DNA of 64,000 bases. It comes from Spirosoma profusum (GTDB lineage: Bacteria > Bacteroidota > Bacteroidia > Cytophagales > Spirosomataceae). This document shows positions 14,943 to 24,261 of this stretch, piece by piece. The DNA lies in the NCBI RefSeq assembly GCF_014699005.1, contig NZ_JACWZY010000003.1, positions 310,001-374,000 on the forward strand, given 5' to 3'. Under the pieces are notes generated by a model. That model saw nothing but the letters and a program-made list of their open reading frames with translations. It made no database searches and was not told where the DNA came from. Both the position numbers and the translations under genes were made by a program. How positions within the stretch are numbered: position 1 is the stretch's first letter; each line of letters opens with the position of its first letter.

Positions 14943-16001
14943 TTATTTCCTCGCGACGACCATCGCCCGACCTGGTATAGTTCGATACCAGACAACCTTG
15001 TGAGTAGCAAGCCCTGCCGCTTGCTGCCACGCCTGAATCTCGGCGATGGAATAATTACCGGCGGTGCTGCTCAATCCGTAAAACAAATTAGTACTGCTGC
15101 CCACCAGTTCGGGAGGAGACGATAGGTCGGGCCGGATAAATTCGTTGATAATAAAGAGCCCGTTTGGACGTAACGCTTTCGCCACTTTGTTTGCTACGTC
15201 CTGATTTTCTTCAGGCGTGAAGTGATGGGCTACGTTCGACATAAGCACTAAATCGAATGCATTCTCACCGAAATCGTCGATTAACGCATTGCCGACCTGG
15301 TGCTGGACTTGGTTACCCATTTGCTGCTTTGCCAGCATCGGAGCGGCCTGTTCGATGGCTTGAGGCAGATCGAGTAACGTAGCAGTTAAGGCTGGATATT
15401 TTCGGCAAAGCGCAACCGCATGATTTCCGTGCGAACCACCAATGTCGAGCATGGTTGCTACGTTGCCGGAACGTATCGTTTTGGTTAACGGAACCCGCCG
15501 AGCAAATTCGCTCACTTCGGCATTGCTGGCCGCTACCATGCCGAGCTGGTAATAGTGCCACTGTTCGGGCGTGAAGGTATCGTGGTACTGAATGCCTTTG
15601 CCGGTTTGCAGATATTCGCCGAGATGATTCATCCAATCCCACGTAACGCGGTTGTTGAACACAATCAGCCCATGCACCGAGCGAGGATCATCGCTGAGCG
15701 TGAACCGGCGAGCCATCCGCGTGAGCGTAAATCGGTTGTTCCGAAAGTTGAAATAGCCCATCGCCGTCAGCAAACCCATTAACTCACCGAGCGCTTTCTC
15801 ATTTAATTGAAGCGTTACGTTGAGTTCGGCAAGCGTTTTGGAGCCATAACGAGCCGCTTCGAAGATACCTTTATCGGCGGCTTCGAGTACGGCTTTGGCT
15901 AATACGGGCATAATCTGGGCGTGAAGTAGGGGAATGGGCACCAGATTGGCACGTAGCGCTATCCACTCAAGCAGATTTTCGGGCGTAACGGTAAGTTGCA
16001 T
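14943..16001 (-). CDS. SAM-dependent methyltransferase with N-terminal dimerisation domain
   Basis: 352-residue class I methyltransferase of the plant O-methyltransferase/hydroxyneurosporene type (Methyltransf_2 layout). An N-terminal helical winged-helix-like dimerisation region covers about 1-110. The SAM-binding motif MLDIGGSHGNHAVAL comes near residue 183, then the acidic TLLDLPQAI loop, DLVLMSNVAHHF and LRPNGLFIINEF. The substrate is not identifiable; a small hydroxylated aromatic or a polyene-like compound is typical for the family. It converges on the 14612 gene with seven bases between stops. A strong hairpin lies just upstream of its start. Confidence 0.87.
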   Translation of the reverse strand: MQLTVTPENLLEWIALRANLVPIPLLHAQIMPVLAKAVLEAADKGIFEAARYGSKTLAELNVTLQLNEKALGELMGLLTAMGYFNFRNNRFTLTRMARRFTLSDDPRSVHGLIVFNNRVTWDWMNHLGEYLQTGKGIQYHDTFTPEQWHYYQLGMVAASNAEVSEFARRVPLTKTIRSGNVATMLDIGGSHGNHAVALCRKYPALTATLLDLPQAIEQAAPMLAKQQMGNQVQHQVGNALIDDFGENAFDLVLMSNVAHHFTPEENQDVANKVAKALRPNGLFIINEFIRPDLSSPPELVGSSTNLFYGLSSTAGNYSIAEIQAWQQAAGLATHKVVWYRTIPGRAMVVARK

Positions 16002-16015
16002 ACGTAGTAAAAAGA

Positions 16016-16089
16016 AGCACGGTGATACGTTGAGTTTAGGATTTCACACCGTGTTGGCGAAAACCATAAAATCAACGTATCACCGTGCT
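16016..16089. terminator. 18-bp inverted repeat after the Gfo/Idh/MocA gene
   Basis: Perfect arms AGCACGGTGATACGTTGA (16016-16033) and its complement (16072-16089) with a 38-base loop that repeats CACACCGTG. It sits between the oxidoreductase stop (16114) and the methyltransferase start (16001) on the same strand, so it could stop read-through from the former. Confidence 0.65.
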
Positions 16090-16113
16090 AATAGTTTTTG
16101 CAGAACGTTTCTC

Positions 16114-17574
16114 CTATTTCTTCGCTACTGCTTTCGCGACCGTAGCCGGTTTCTTCTTCGAGGATTTCGCGCCGGGGGCTGCCGGATTTTTCTGCGTCAT
16201 GGTAACGGGGTCCCAGTACACTACTTTCTGCTCAAAATAACTTTCGTTACAGGCTAGTACGGGAGCGGCCGCGCGGAACCCAAAAACCGGATCTTCCACC
16301 GTGCCCTGACTACCCTTGCGCACATTGTCGAAGAAATCGGCGAAGTGTTTGGCGTGGGCGTCGTCTTCTTTCGGTGCGTCGAATTTTATTTCCTGAGCTG
16401 GTTCAGATTTGCGTGTATCGGGTGGGTACTTGGCGTCGTATTGCCGCACAAATTCCTGCTGCACTGGTTCCGTGAACGTAAAGAAACTATCGTAGTTGCC
16501 ATAACCGGGCGCCATCGGAAGTTTCTTCTTGGTCATAATGAGGTTATTCTCCGAAAACTCGATCTGGCCTTCGTTGCCGATAATGCGCGTTACGTTGCTG
16601 ATTTTACCAGCGTTCGCGAAGTTGACACGTAGCACCATCTGAAAGGCTTCATGCTGGTCGGTTTTTGGGTAATCCATAATGCACGACATCACATCCGGTA
16701 CGTCGCGACCATCTTTCCAGTAGGCCAGGTTACCTGACGAGAAAATACGGGTTGGCCCCAGCGTATTGGTAACGAAATGGACCCCGGTGATGAGGTGAAT
16801 AAACAAATCGCCTGCTACGCCCGTACCGTAATCTTTGTAGTTCCGCCAGCGGAAAAAACGAGTGGCATCGAACGGACGTTTCGGCGCGTCGCCCAGAAAA
16901 CGGTCCCAGTCGAGCGTTGCGGTCGATGCATCGGGCGGAATGGAATATTGCCATGCGCCGATGGCATTGAACCGGTCGTTGTTCGATTCGACGTAGTTGA
17001 TGGCACCAATGTCGCCAGCCTGCACCAGCCGTTTGGCTTCCTGAAACGCGGCACTGCTGATACGTTGGCTACCTACCTGCATTGTTTTGCCCGACTTTTT
17101 CCAGGCGTCGATCACGGCTTTGCCTTCGTTGAGGTGCTGCACCATCGGTTTTTCGCAATAAACGTGCTTCCCGGCTTTAAGGGCCGCAATCGTAATGTGA
17201 TCGTGCCAGTGGTCGGGCGTAACGATGAGCACCGCATCGACGTCAGACCGGGTCAGAATTTCGCGGTAATCGCGGGTGGTAAACAAATCCTTGTCCTTGC
17301 CGTATTCCGATTTGGCATGTTCTAGTCGGCCGTTGTACAAATCGGCGACGGCCACCAGTTCTACGTCGGGATTTCGTAAGGCAGCCCGCGTATCGAAATT
17401 GCCCTGAATACCCATACCGATGGTGGCGATACGTATTTTATCGTTCGGGCTGATTTTTTTCAGATTCGGGATATAGGCCGGCGCCTGCACGAGTGGCCGG
17501 GCAATGCCCTGTGTTGCGACCAGTGCCGAAGCGGCTGACAGGCTTTTTATGAAGGTACGTCTGTTTGAGGGCAT
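16114..17574 (-). CDS. Gfo/Idh/MocA-family oxidoreductase, Tat-type export signal
   Basis: 486-residue NAD(P)-dependent oxidoreductase, probably acting on sugars or sugar derivatives in the periplasm. Seen: a twin-arginine-like leader NRRTFIKSLSAASALVATQG; Rossmann motif IATIGMGIQGNFDTRA; DAVLIVTPDHWHDH; and the family motif KHVYCEKPM with the catalytic-site Lys. The C-terminal ~25 residues are Lys/Ala-rich (KKKPATVAKAVAKK), unusual for the family. Together with two ThuA proteins and two TIM-barrel isomerases in the window, it fits the extracytoplasmic keto-sugar metabolism common in Cytophagales (inference). Confidence 0.9.
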   Translation of the reverse strand: MPSNRRTFIKSLSAASALVATQGIARPLVQAPAYIPNLKKISPNDKIRIATIGMGIQGNFDTRAALRNPDVELVAVADLYNGRLEHAKSEYGKDKDLFTTRDYREILTRSDVDAVLIVTPDHWHDHITIAALKAGKHVYCEKPMVQHLNEGKAVIDAWKKSGKTMQVGSQRISSAAFQEAKRLVQAGDIGAINYVESNNDRFNAIGAWQYSIPPDASTATLDWDRFLGDAPKRPFDATRFFRWRNYKDYGTGVAGDLFIHLITGVHFVTNTLGPTRIFSSGNLAYWKDGRDVPDVMSCIMDYPKTDQHEAFQMVLRVNFANAGKISNVTRIIGNEGQIEFSENNLIMTKKKLPMAPGYGNYDSFFTFTEPVQQEFVRQYDAKYPPDTRKSEPAQEIKFDAPKEDDAHAKHFADFFDNVRKGSQGTVEDPVFGFRAAAPVLACNESYFEQKVVYWDPVTMTQKNPAAPGAKSSKKKPATVAKAVAKK

Positions 17575-17923
17575 AGGGTAATACGTTTTAGTAGATGAGC
17601 AGAATTCGACTTTGTTGTACTACGTTCGATTTACATGATGATTATCTACGCAAAAGAGAATTAATCGGTATACCTACTGAACAGGTAAGGCTATCTTGAA
17701 AAACAGTTATTCGTCCATTTTAACGCATTTAAACTGAACGAATTATGGCGCATTATAGCACGAAATAAAAATATTTGAAATAATACGTTACAAACAGTTT
17801 TTTATTCTACTTTAACCCAAAATTTAGCGCAGAAAAGTGATTATTTCCAGTTGCTTTTTCTGACGTAACAGCTTCTTAGTTAAGTTCTTTACTTATCATC
17901 TCAGCATTCTAAACCAAGTAGTT
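17575..17923. other. Intergenic region between divergent genes
   Basis: 349 AT-rich bases separating the oxidoreductase and protease starts; it must hold both promoters. I see no repeat, strong hairpin or confident promoter match. Confidence 0.5.
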
Positions 17924-20563
17924 ATGACCCAAGTGATACCTTCGTGCAGGACACTTTTTGTAGTGGCTGCAACCCTGCTAAGTGTGTGTATTAGTGCAAC
18001 AGCGCAAACATCAGAAAAAGAGAAAGCCAGGTCTGCCAAAATCTCAGCCGACTTATTGAGAGTGGTAGAGAACAATGGAAACTTACGACCTAACAATGGT
18101 TTTCAGCGAGCAAATCTGTTTGTTACTGAGGGCAATAGAGTTGCCATTGATGCTTTCGCTAATTCTGAAGGAGAAGGGCAGGCATTGCTCCAGTCGTTGC
18201 AGGCGCTAGGCCTCGCAAAAGGTCGGGTTTCAAAACATCATGTATACGGCTATTTACCCGCCGATAGGCTGAGTGAATTAAATACTATCGGCCCATTACG
18301 ATTTGCCCGACCTGCTTATAAACCAAGGCATAGTGCTGGCTCGGTTAATTCGCAGGGCGATGCATCACTACGGACGAACGTAGCGCGAACAACCTACGGT
18401 GTCAATGGAACAGGTATTAAAGTGGGCGTCCTTTCCGACTCGTATGACAAGCTGGGTGGCGCAGCTTTGGGCGTCGCTTCAGGCGACCTGCCAACGGGTG
18501 TACAGGTTCTGAAAGATTACCCAGGATCTGCCGCTGACGTTATTGATGAAGGGCGGGGTATGATGGAGCTGGTTTATGACTTAGCCCCAAATGTTGCTTT
18601 GGCCTTTCATACCGCTTTTGATGGAAACCTGGATTTTGCGCAGGGTATTCTGGATCTGGCAGCCGCTGGCTGTCAGGTTATTGTAGACGACGTATCGTAC
18701 TTTGACGAACCTTACTTTCAGGACGGTGTTATCGCGCAAGCCGTCGATCAGGTAGTCAATAGTGGCGTAACCTATTTTTCGTCGGCGGCTAACAACGGCC
18801 GTGATTCGTACCAGAGTGCTTATTCTGAAGTTGCCTTCGCGGGTCCCTTTAGCGATCCATATCTGGGAGCCCATAATTTTGGCGGGGGCGATGTGGCTCA
18901 GTCAGTTACGATACCTCCGCAAAGTGAGATTTATATTGGTTTGCAGTGGGATAATCCCTTTTTCTCGGTGAGTGGAGGGGCTGGCGCTGAGACTGATCTG
19001 GATTTATTAGTCTATAAAAACGGCGTGTTTCAGCCTTTTTCATCCGGTTTAGATTTCAATGTAGAAAGAGATGCGGTTGAAATCGCCGTTTTATCTAACC
19101 CCACAAATGCACCTGCTACGTTCGAGTTGGTTATTGGGCGCTTTACTGGGCCCGCTCCATCGTTAGTCAAATGGATAGCTTTCACAAATGGCTATACGAT
19201 TACAACAGAACATGATACTAAAAGCTCGACCATTGTTGGTCAGTCGAATTCAAGCCGGTGTATTTCAACCGGCGCAGCTTACTACCGTGATACCCCCGCT
19301 TTTAACAATGGGTTGACAACTGCTAATCTAGAGTACTACTCCTCGGCTGGTGGAACGCCCATTCTATTCGATTTGAATGGAACCCGACTTACTTCACCCA
19401 TTACCCGTCAAAAACCGGAAATTACCAGTGTGGATGGGACAAACACTACATTTTTCGGATTTGATGCGGAAGGAGATGGGAAGCCGAATTTCTTTGGTAC
19501 GTCGGCGTCCGCTCCACACGCAGCGGCTGTGGCGGCTCTGATGAAGCAAAAAGTGCCTTCTATTACGCCGGCTGCCATCCTGTCGGCGCTGAAATCGACG
19601 GCGTTGGATATGGATGACCCGTCTACACCGGGTTTTGATGCAGGCTTTGATTTTGGAACGGGTTTTGGCTTTATTCAGGCCGACAGAGCGCTGGAAGTAA
19701 TTACCGAGACGCCACCAACTTCGGGTGTTTTCTCAATTACAGGTGTAACTACTGTTAGCTGTACAATCGTCAGCCCTGGTCGGCGCGCGTTGATGTTTAC
19801 GCCGACCTATGGCGGCACGAACAGTGATCCGATAAGTTTCTCGGTTGTCAACGAGCTGTTACCAACCACCGCATCTGGGCCTTACTCACTGACTTTGTAT
19901 ACTGATAATCCGGTTATTATCCTGAGTGCAGCGCAGACGGGTGTGCAATCTACCTTCAATTACAACTGGCTGGGCGCCTGCGGAAGCAATCCAACGCCAC
20001 CGCCTTCGGTTGGTTTTGCGATTGTAGGCGCTACGTTGTTTAGCTGTAATCCGGCCGGGCCAAATTCGCGGGCAATTAGTTTTTCACCTCAATATAGCGG
20101 TACAAATGGTCAACCGATCAGTTTTTCGGTAGCCAATGAGATGATGCCCACTACGGCATCGGGCCCCTACTCATTAACGCTTTATACCGATAACCCGGTC
20201 ATTACGTTGAAAGCCATTCAGCAGGGTACGCCAGATCAGGGTAGCTATAGTTTTAACTGGCTGGCGGCCTGTGGTAGCCAGACATCCGGTGCGCGCATAG
20301 GTGCCGAGTTGAACTTATCGGTACGTGTGCTGGGCAACCCGGTAGCTGGCGAAATGGCCGAAATCGAGATTTCGGGCGCGGCTGGCGGACCGGTTGGTCT
20401 GAATCTGGTCAATACACAGGGGCGCGTGCTTCACAAGCATACCATCAGCGAAGCAGCTTCGGTCGAGCGGGTTCGTATTCCGCTCAGCGGCAGTAAGGAA
20501 TTGCTAATGCTGAATGTTAGTACGCCAACCGAACGGAAATCCATAAAACTGATTAAACAGTAA
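17924..20563 (+). CDS. Secreted subtilase-fold (S53-like) protease with T9SS-like tail
   Basis: 879-residue exported serine protease. Signal peptide at residues 8-28 (ending SATAQ). The protease domain has GIKVGVLSDSYDKLGG with Asp172, SSAANNGRD, and the nucleophile Ser527 in FFGTSASAPHAAAVAAL. The usual subtilisin HGT motif is missing; the aligned segment is VIDEGRGMMELVYDLAP, with Glu209 in the His place, as in S53-like members of the subtilase fold. After the catalytic domain come two copies of the 85-residue module also found in the 4731 gene (19730-19981 and about 20010-20274). The last ~80 residues (LNLVNTQGRVLHKH to KSIKLIKQ) look like a type IX secretion sorting domain. Confidence 0.88.
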   Translation: MTQVIPSCRTLFVVAATLLSVCISATAQTSEKEKARSAKISADLLRVVENNGNLRPNNGFQRANLFVTEGNRVAIDAFANSEGEGQALLQSLQALGLAKGRVSKHHVYGYLPADRLSELNTIGPLRFARPAYKPRHSAGSVNSQGDASLRTNVARTTYGVNGTGIKVGVLSDSYDKLGGAALGVASGDLPTGVQVLKDYPGSAADVIDEGRGMMELVYDLAPNVALAFHTAFDGNLDFAQGILDLAAAGCQVIVDDVSYFDEPYFQDGVIAQAVDQVVNSGVTYFSSAANNGRDSYQSAYSEVAFAGPFSDPYLGAHNFGGGDVAQSVTIPPQSEIYIGLQWDNPFFSVSGGAGAETDLDLLVYKNGVFQPFSSGLDFNVERDAVEIAVLSNPTNAPATFELVIGRFTGPAPSLVKWIAFTNGYTITTEHDTKSSTIVGQSNSSRCISTGAAYYRDTPAFNNGLTTANLEYYSSAGGTPILFDLNGTRLTSPITRQKPEITSVDGTNTTFFGFDAEGDGKPNFFGTSASAPHAAAVAALMKQKVPSITPAAILSALKSTALDMDDPSTPGFDAGFDFGTGFGFIQADRALEVITETPPTSGVFSITGVTTVSCTIVSPGRRALMFTPTYGGTNSDPISFSVVNELLPTTASGPYSLTLYTDNPVIILSAAQTGVQSTFNYNWLGACGSNPTPPPSVGFAIVGATLFSCNPAGPNSRAISFSPQYSGTNGQPISFSVANEMMPTTASGPYSLTLYTDNPVITLKAIQQGTPDQGSYSFNWLAACGSQTSGARIGAELNLSVRVLGNPVAGEMAEIEISGAAGGPVGLNLVNTQGRVLHKHTISEAASVERVRIPLSGSKELLMLNVSTPTERKSIKLIKQ

Positions 20564-20575
20564 TTGAATTGATAC

Positions 20576-20633
20576 CAACGTAGTAAATGCCAAAGCCCAG
20601 ATTTGCGTCTGGGCTTTGGCATTTACTACGTTG
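20576..20633. terminator. Perfect 26-bp stem bidirectional terminator
   Basis: Arms at 20576-20601 and 20608-20633 are exact complements around a 6-base loop, between the protease gene and the convergent 20644 gene. The length and perfection exceed what intrinsic termination needs. Confidence 0.85.
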
Positions 20634-20643
20634 TATTCGTTGT

Positions 20644-20985
20644 TTACTTGCTGTCGAACTGGATGGCTACCCACTGACGTTCGGTTGGCATTTTGTGCGT
20701 AGCGTTCCAGACAAACATGGCCTGTTCGAGGGCCGCGTTGAGTTGTCGCTTAACGCGGGCGCGGGCTATATTCAGGCGACAGTTAATGGTTTCCTGATAA
20801 ATTAAAGTCTGGTTCTCAGTATAAAACCGAACGGTACATTGCTTGCTTTTAGGCTGACTTTCGACAACCCAAAACCCGTCGCGGGGTAGTAGGGGTTCGT
20901 CGACTTTTCGAGCGTGTATGGTGAACGTAGCGAACGTTAAGAGGAAGGCCGTCAGGGCCAGACGAATTGTTGAGGTAGTTTTCAT
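20644..20985 (-). CDS. Small secreted protein of unknown function
   Basis: 113 residues with a clear signal peptide (STIRLALTAFLLTFATFTIHA) and a mature part of about 85 residues containing DGFWVVESQPKSKQCTVRFY and a helical ARARVKRQLNAALEQAMFVW segment. I do not recognise a family. A possible Bacteroidota -7 element TACTTTTG lies at 21025-21032, about 40 bases before the ATG. It is separated from the convergent protease gene by a strong terminator hairpin. Confidence 0.7.
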   Translation of the reverse strand: MKTTSTIRLALTAFLLTFATFTIHARKVDEPLLPRDGFWVVESQPKSKQCTVRFYTENQTLIYQETINCRLNIARARVKRQLNAALEQAMFVWNATHKMPTERQWVAIQFDSK

Positions 20986-21024
20986 CGTATTTGTGTTTTT
21001 GGTGGTGTTTGTTCATTACCGATT

Positions 21025-21032
21025 CAAAAGTA
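21025..21032 (-). promoter_or_regulatory. Possible -7 element for the 20644 gene
   Basis: Read on the minus strand the site is TACTTTTG, matching the Bacteroidota consensus TANNTTTG. About 20 bases upstream is CTGG, only a partial match to the TTTG -33 element. Confidence 0.35.
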
Positions 21033-21103
21033 TGAGCCCGCACAATTGCTTGCCAGGATAATCGCCCATTGGCACGTAGCAGGGAGGATATAGCAGCGAA
21101 CGG

Positions 21104-21166
21104 TCGACAAACGGTTATTCGGCAATGGATACCGTTGTTCAGCGACAGTCTCGTGCCGTTTGTCGA
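21104..21166. promoter_or_regulatory. 11-bp inverted repeat upstream of lytS
   Basis: TCGACAAACGG (21104-21114) and its exact complement (21156-21166) are separated by 41 bases, ending 67 bases before the histidine kinase ATG. It could be a pair of regulator sites or a weak hairpin. Confidence 0.35.
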
Positions 21167-21233
21167 TTAATAGACCGGTTAATAGGCGAACCCGCTCTGT
21201 TTGGCTATTTTCGGGTAGATAAACGACGAATGT

Positions 21234-22394
21234 ATGCAACGTCTGAACAAAGAATTTGTCTTCTCCAGTCAGCCTCGCTATCGGTTGGCCCGGCATGGTT
21301 TGTTCTGGCTGACATGGATGCTGTTTTTTGCCGTAATCTACAGTTTTCTGCCTATCAACTATCTGATTCAGAAGGGGATGTCTTGGCCTGAAGCGTTTGC
21401 GTTGGGTTTTAGCAGGGCGGTAATCGATTCAATACTGTTTATCCCGGCGCATATGTTTTTTACGTATGTGATTATCGACTGGATAGTTCCTCAGTTTTTG
21501 CTGAAATCGCGGTATTGGTGGACCCTGATCACCGTTGTCGGTTTAATGGTACTTACGGCCCTGCTATCGGCGTCACTGACCACGTTTGTGGTCGATCCAA
21601 TACGTATTTGGTTACGAATGCCTACATCGGGAAACAACTTTTTCTTTGCCATCCTGGCGGGCCTGCGAGGTGCCATTACGGTTGGTGGTTTTGCCGCTGC
21701 AATCAAACTGGCGAAAGCCTGGTATCTGAAACAGGAAGCCTACCAGCAGATTGATCGCGAGAAATTACAGGCCGAATTGCAGTTACTAAAATCTCAGATA
21801 CATCCTCATTTTCTGTTCAATACGTTAAATAATCTGTATGCGCTCACCTTGCATAAATCCGACCGCTCACCGGCTATTGTCCTGAAACTCTCGGAATTGC
21901 TGAGTTATATGCTGTATGAATGTAATGCCACGGAAGTGCCGCTTCAGAAAGAGATTGCGTTTATGCGGAACTATATCGGGCTGGAACAACTCCGGTATGG
22001 CGAACGGCTGGATATGTCGGTCAATATAACGGGCGAGTACGGTAATAAACAGATTGCGCCTTTACTGCTGGTGCCGTTTCTGGAGAATGCGTTTAAGCAC
22101 GGAGCCAGTGAACAGCTTGAGCAGGCCTGGATGCATATCGACTTGTCGGTACAGGACAACATGTTGAAATTCAAGGTTATAAATAGTTGCGAACTGGCCG
22201 ATTATGGCGACGCGCCACTAGGTGGTATTGGTTTGCAGAACGTAACAAAACGCCTGCAATTGTTGTATCCGAATCGGCATGAACAACGTATCGTGACCGA
22301 ACAGGAAACCTTTATGGTTACGCTGACGCTGGAACTTGCTACTACATCGGCACCGTTACGTTTGCCAGAGTCGGAACTAATCGAAGCCGTTTAA
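21234..22394 (+). CDS. LytS-type sensor histidine kinase
   Basis: 386-residue membrane kinase of the HisKA_7TM-less LytS/YpdA class. Four hydrophobic segments lie in about residues 20-155 (for example LFWLTWMLFFAVIYSFLPI). The His_kinase domain has QIHPHFLFNTLNNLYALTL with the phosphoacceptor region at His190/His192, and the ATP-lid region VPFLENAFKHG and GIGLQNVTKRLQLLY. The start ATG at 21234 precedes the first membrane segment by about 20 residues. It lies 11 bases before the LytTR regulator gene, forming a two-component operon. The signal sensed is unknown. Confidence 0.93.
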   Translation: MQRLNKEFVFSSQPRYRLARHGLFWLTWMLFFAVIYSFLPINYLIQKGMSWPEAFALGFSRAVIDSILFIPAHMFFTYVIIDWIVPQFLLKSRYWWTLITVVGLMVLTALLSASLTTFVVDPIRIWLRMPTSGNNFFFAILAGLRGAITVGGFAAAIKLAKAWYLKQEAYQQIDREKLQAELQLLKSQIHPHFLFNTLNNLYALTLHKSDRSPAIVLKLSELLSYMLYECNATEVPLQKEIAFMRNYIGLEQLRYGERLDMSVNITGEYGNKQIAPLLLVPFLENAFKHGASEQLEQAWMHIDLSVQDNMLKFKVINSCELADYGDAPLGGIGLQNVTKRLQLLYPNRHEQRIVTEQETFMVTLTLELATTSAPLRLPESELIEAV

Positions 22395-22405
22395 TCGAAA
22401 GCTGT

Positions 22406-23152
22406 ATGCCGCTACGTTGCCTGCTTGTTGATGACGAACCTCCGGCGCTGGCGGTTATTGAATCACACATTAACAGCATTGATAACCTGGAAATTGTCGG
22501 TAAGTGCCACAACGCCATTCAGGCATTTAGCGTTTTGCAGGCAACGCCCGTGGATCTGATGTTTCTTGACATTAAGATGCCGAAATTGCTGGGTACTGAT
22601 TTCGTTCGAAGCCTGCGTAATCCGCCGAAAATCATTTTCACGACGGCCTACCGCGATTATGCGCTGGATGGCTTCGAACTCGACGTAGTAGATTATCTGC
22701 TGAAACCGATTTCGTTCGAGCGTTTTTTGCGGGCTATTTCCAAAGTAATGCGGGTCGATACGTTACCTACGCAACAAAATCCGGTGGAATTACCCATGCT
22801 TCCCTCTGAAAATCAAGTCGCTACGTCCGAAAATTCATTTCTTTATTTCCGTGTAGACCGGAAAATGGTAAAGGTGTTTCTGCACGATATTCAATACGTT
22901 GAAAGCCTGAAAGATTACGTCAAAATTGTTACGTCGCAGGGGCGGCCGCTGGTGGTGAAGCAAAGCATTAGCTCACTGGAAGAAATGCTTCCCGAAACGA
23001 GTTTTCTTCGTATCCATCGTTCGTTTATCGTAGCCGTTACTAAAATCGCTGCGTTTACCCCTAGCTACGTTGATGTTGCCGGACAGGAATTGCCCATCGG
23101 TCGACTTTATCACAAAGAAGTGGGTCGCGTGCTGAAAATCGGCATGGAGTAA
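22406..23152 (+). CDS. LytTR-family response regulator
   Basis: 248 residues. The receiver domain (1-120) has acidic residues Asp9/Asp10 in LLVDDEPPA, phosphoacceptor Asp55 in LMFLDIKMP, Thr80 and Lys100 in LLKPIS. The DNA-binding LytTR domain covers about 145-245, with IQYVESLKDYVKIV, FLRIHRSFIV and LPIGRLYHKEV. Partner of the adjacent LytS kinase. Targets are not evident; LytTR sites are usually direct repeats, which I did not find in this window. Confidence 0.94.
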   Translation: MPLRCLLVDDEPPALAVIESHINSIDNLEIVGKCHNAIQAFSVLQATPVDLMFLDIKMPKLLGTDFVRSLRNPPKIIFTTAYRDYALDGFELDVVDYLLKPISFERFLRAISKVMRVDTLPTQQNPVELPMLPSENQVATSENSFLYFRVDRKMVKVFLHDIQYVESLKDYVKIVTSQGRPLVVKQSISSLEEMLPETSFLRIHRSFIVAVTKIAAFTPSYVDVAGQELPIGRLYHKEVGRVLKIGME

Positions 23153-23204
23153 ATTTTCTTTATATAGAGCTGTATATCAAGCGCCTAGTAAATTTTTATG
23201 TAGT

Positions 23205-23263
23205 AGCGTTTTTGTCATGCTGAGTCGGACCGCCGAAGCGGCACGAAGCATGACAAAAACGCT
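23205..23263. repeat. Intergenic palindrome of the GTCATGCTGA type
   Basis: Arms AGCGTTTTTGTCATGC (23205-23220) and its complement (23248-23263) flank a central CCGC-CGAA-GCGG mini-hairpin. It lies downstream of the LytTR gene and probably terminates it. The GTCATGCTGA head recurs in the element at 25495. Confidence 0.8.
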
Positions 23264-23494
23264 CTTTTCGATACTGGCCTCAAACGTTTAAAAAGACTCC
23301 TAATTCTTACTACCAAACGCGTTTCTTTCAAAGAATGTAACGGTAGTAAGAGATAGGAAGTAATCATTATTCGTGACCCCACCATTGCTGGGGACGAACT
23401 GTTGGCTGTTTAGGCCGAATCGCTTTTTTTGTTCGAAATTTTTTCAACAGGCGTTTCATAGACGTATGCGTTTTTGCAGGTAATTGGCAGGCGA
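23264..23494. other. Intergenic stretch without recognised features
   Basis: Between the palindrome after the LytTR gene and the end of the convergent hemerythrin gene. No supported gene or second strong hairpin seen. Confidence 0.4.
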
Positions 23495-24166
23495 TTAAAC
23501 CAAGCTCAACGCTGCTTCTACCTTGGTTAACCGATTAGCGGGCAATTCTTCGTTAGCCATTTGCAGGAAGGTGTTGAACACTTCCGGAGGAGCCCCCTGT
23601 TTCACGCCTGACAACCAGCCAATTACTTCTGTGTCATTGATAGACCGCATCATCCAGCGGCTCTCAGCCAGCAGCGTCTGGATTGGGATGGCATGTATAA
23701 TCTGCTCTTCCATCTGCAAAATCTCGCCATCTGTGTAATGCTTCCAGAGTAGGTCAATCAGTACCGTTTCCTCTTTATTCATGTGGTAGAGATTAAAAGC
23801 GATGAACTCGTTGAAAGCCAACAGGATACGTTTGCCGATTGACTCCTTTTGGGCTACATCAGCTGTCAGTCGCCATTCCTGAATATTGTCGAACAGGGTT
23901 TGGGTCAACTGATGATCTACGTCGTGGTCTTTTTCCAGTTCGTCAATTAGTTGAGCATCGTGTTTACGAATGTGTGGCAGGATAAAATGATCTTCGTTAT
24001 CAGCATGTTCATCGAAAAAATGCAATACCTGCTCCAGTTGGTCGACGGTAACATTGGCTTCTGATGAAGTAAAAGCGGTTTGCTGTAAACGAATGGCCGT
24101 ATCATAGAGCATGCCTCTCAGGCCTTTGTGAATCTGGTTAAATACGTTATAGCGTTGGCCTTGCAT
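23495..24166 (-). CDS. Hemerythrin-domain protein
   Basis: 223 residues, cytoplasmic, all-helical. Histidine/acidic motifs of a non-haem di-iron hemerythrin fold: NQIHKGLRGMLYD, HFFDEHADNEDHFILPHI, EKDHDVDHQL and FNLYHMNKEETVLI. The last ~75 residues (from IHAIPIQTLL) form an extra helical region. Proteins of this type bind oxygen, NO or iron or help repair iron centres; which applies here is not visible. The upstream region carries an 8-bp palindrome at 24262-24286. Confidence 0.85.
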   Translation of the reverse strand: MQGQRYNVFNQIHKGLRGMLYDTAIRLQQTAFTSSEANVTVDQLEQVLHFFDEHADNEDHFILPHIRKHDAQLIDELEKDHDVDHQLTQTLFDNIQEWRLTADVAQKESIGKRILLAFNEFIAFNLYHMNKEETVLIDLLWKHYTDGEILQMEEQIIHAIPIQTLLAESRWMMRSINDTEVIGWLSGVKQGAPPEVFNTFLQMANEELPANRLTKVEAALSLV

Positions 24167-24261
24167 TGGAATGTGCGTGATTTAAAGGTGATTTACGTAG
24201 TGATTGTTGACGCACCTGCCCGGACGTAGCGGTTTCTCGGGCAGGGGATTGTTTGTTGGTG

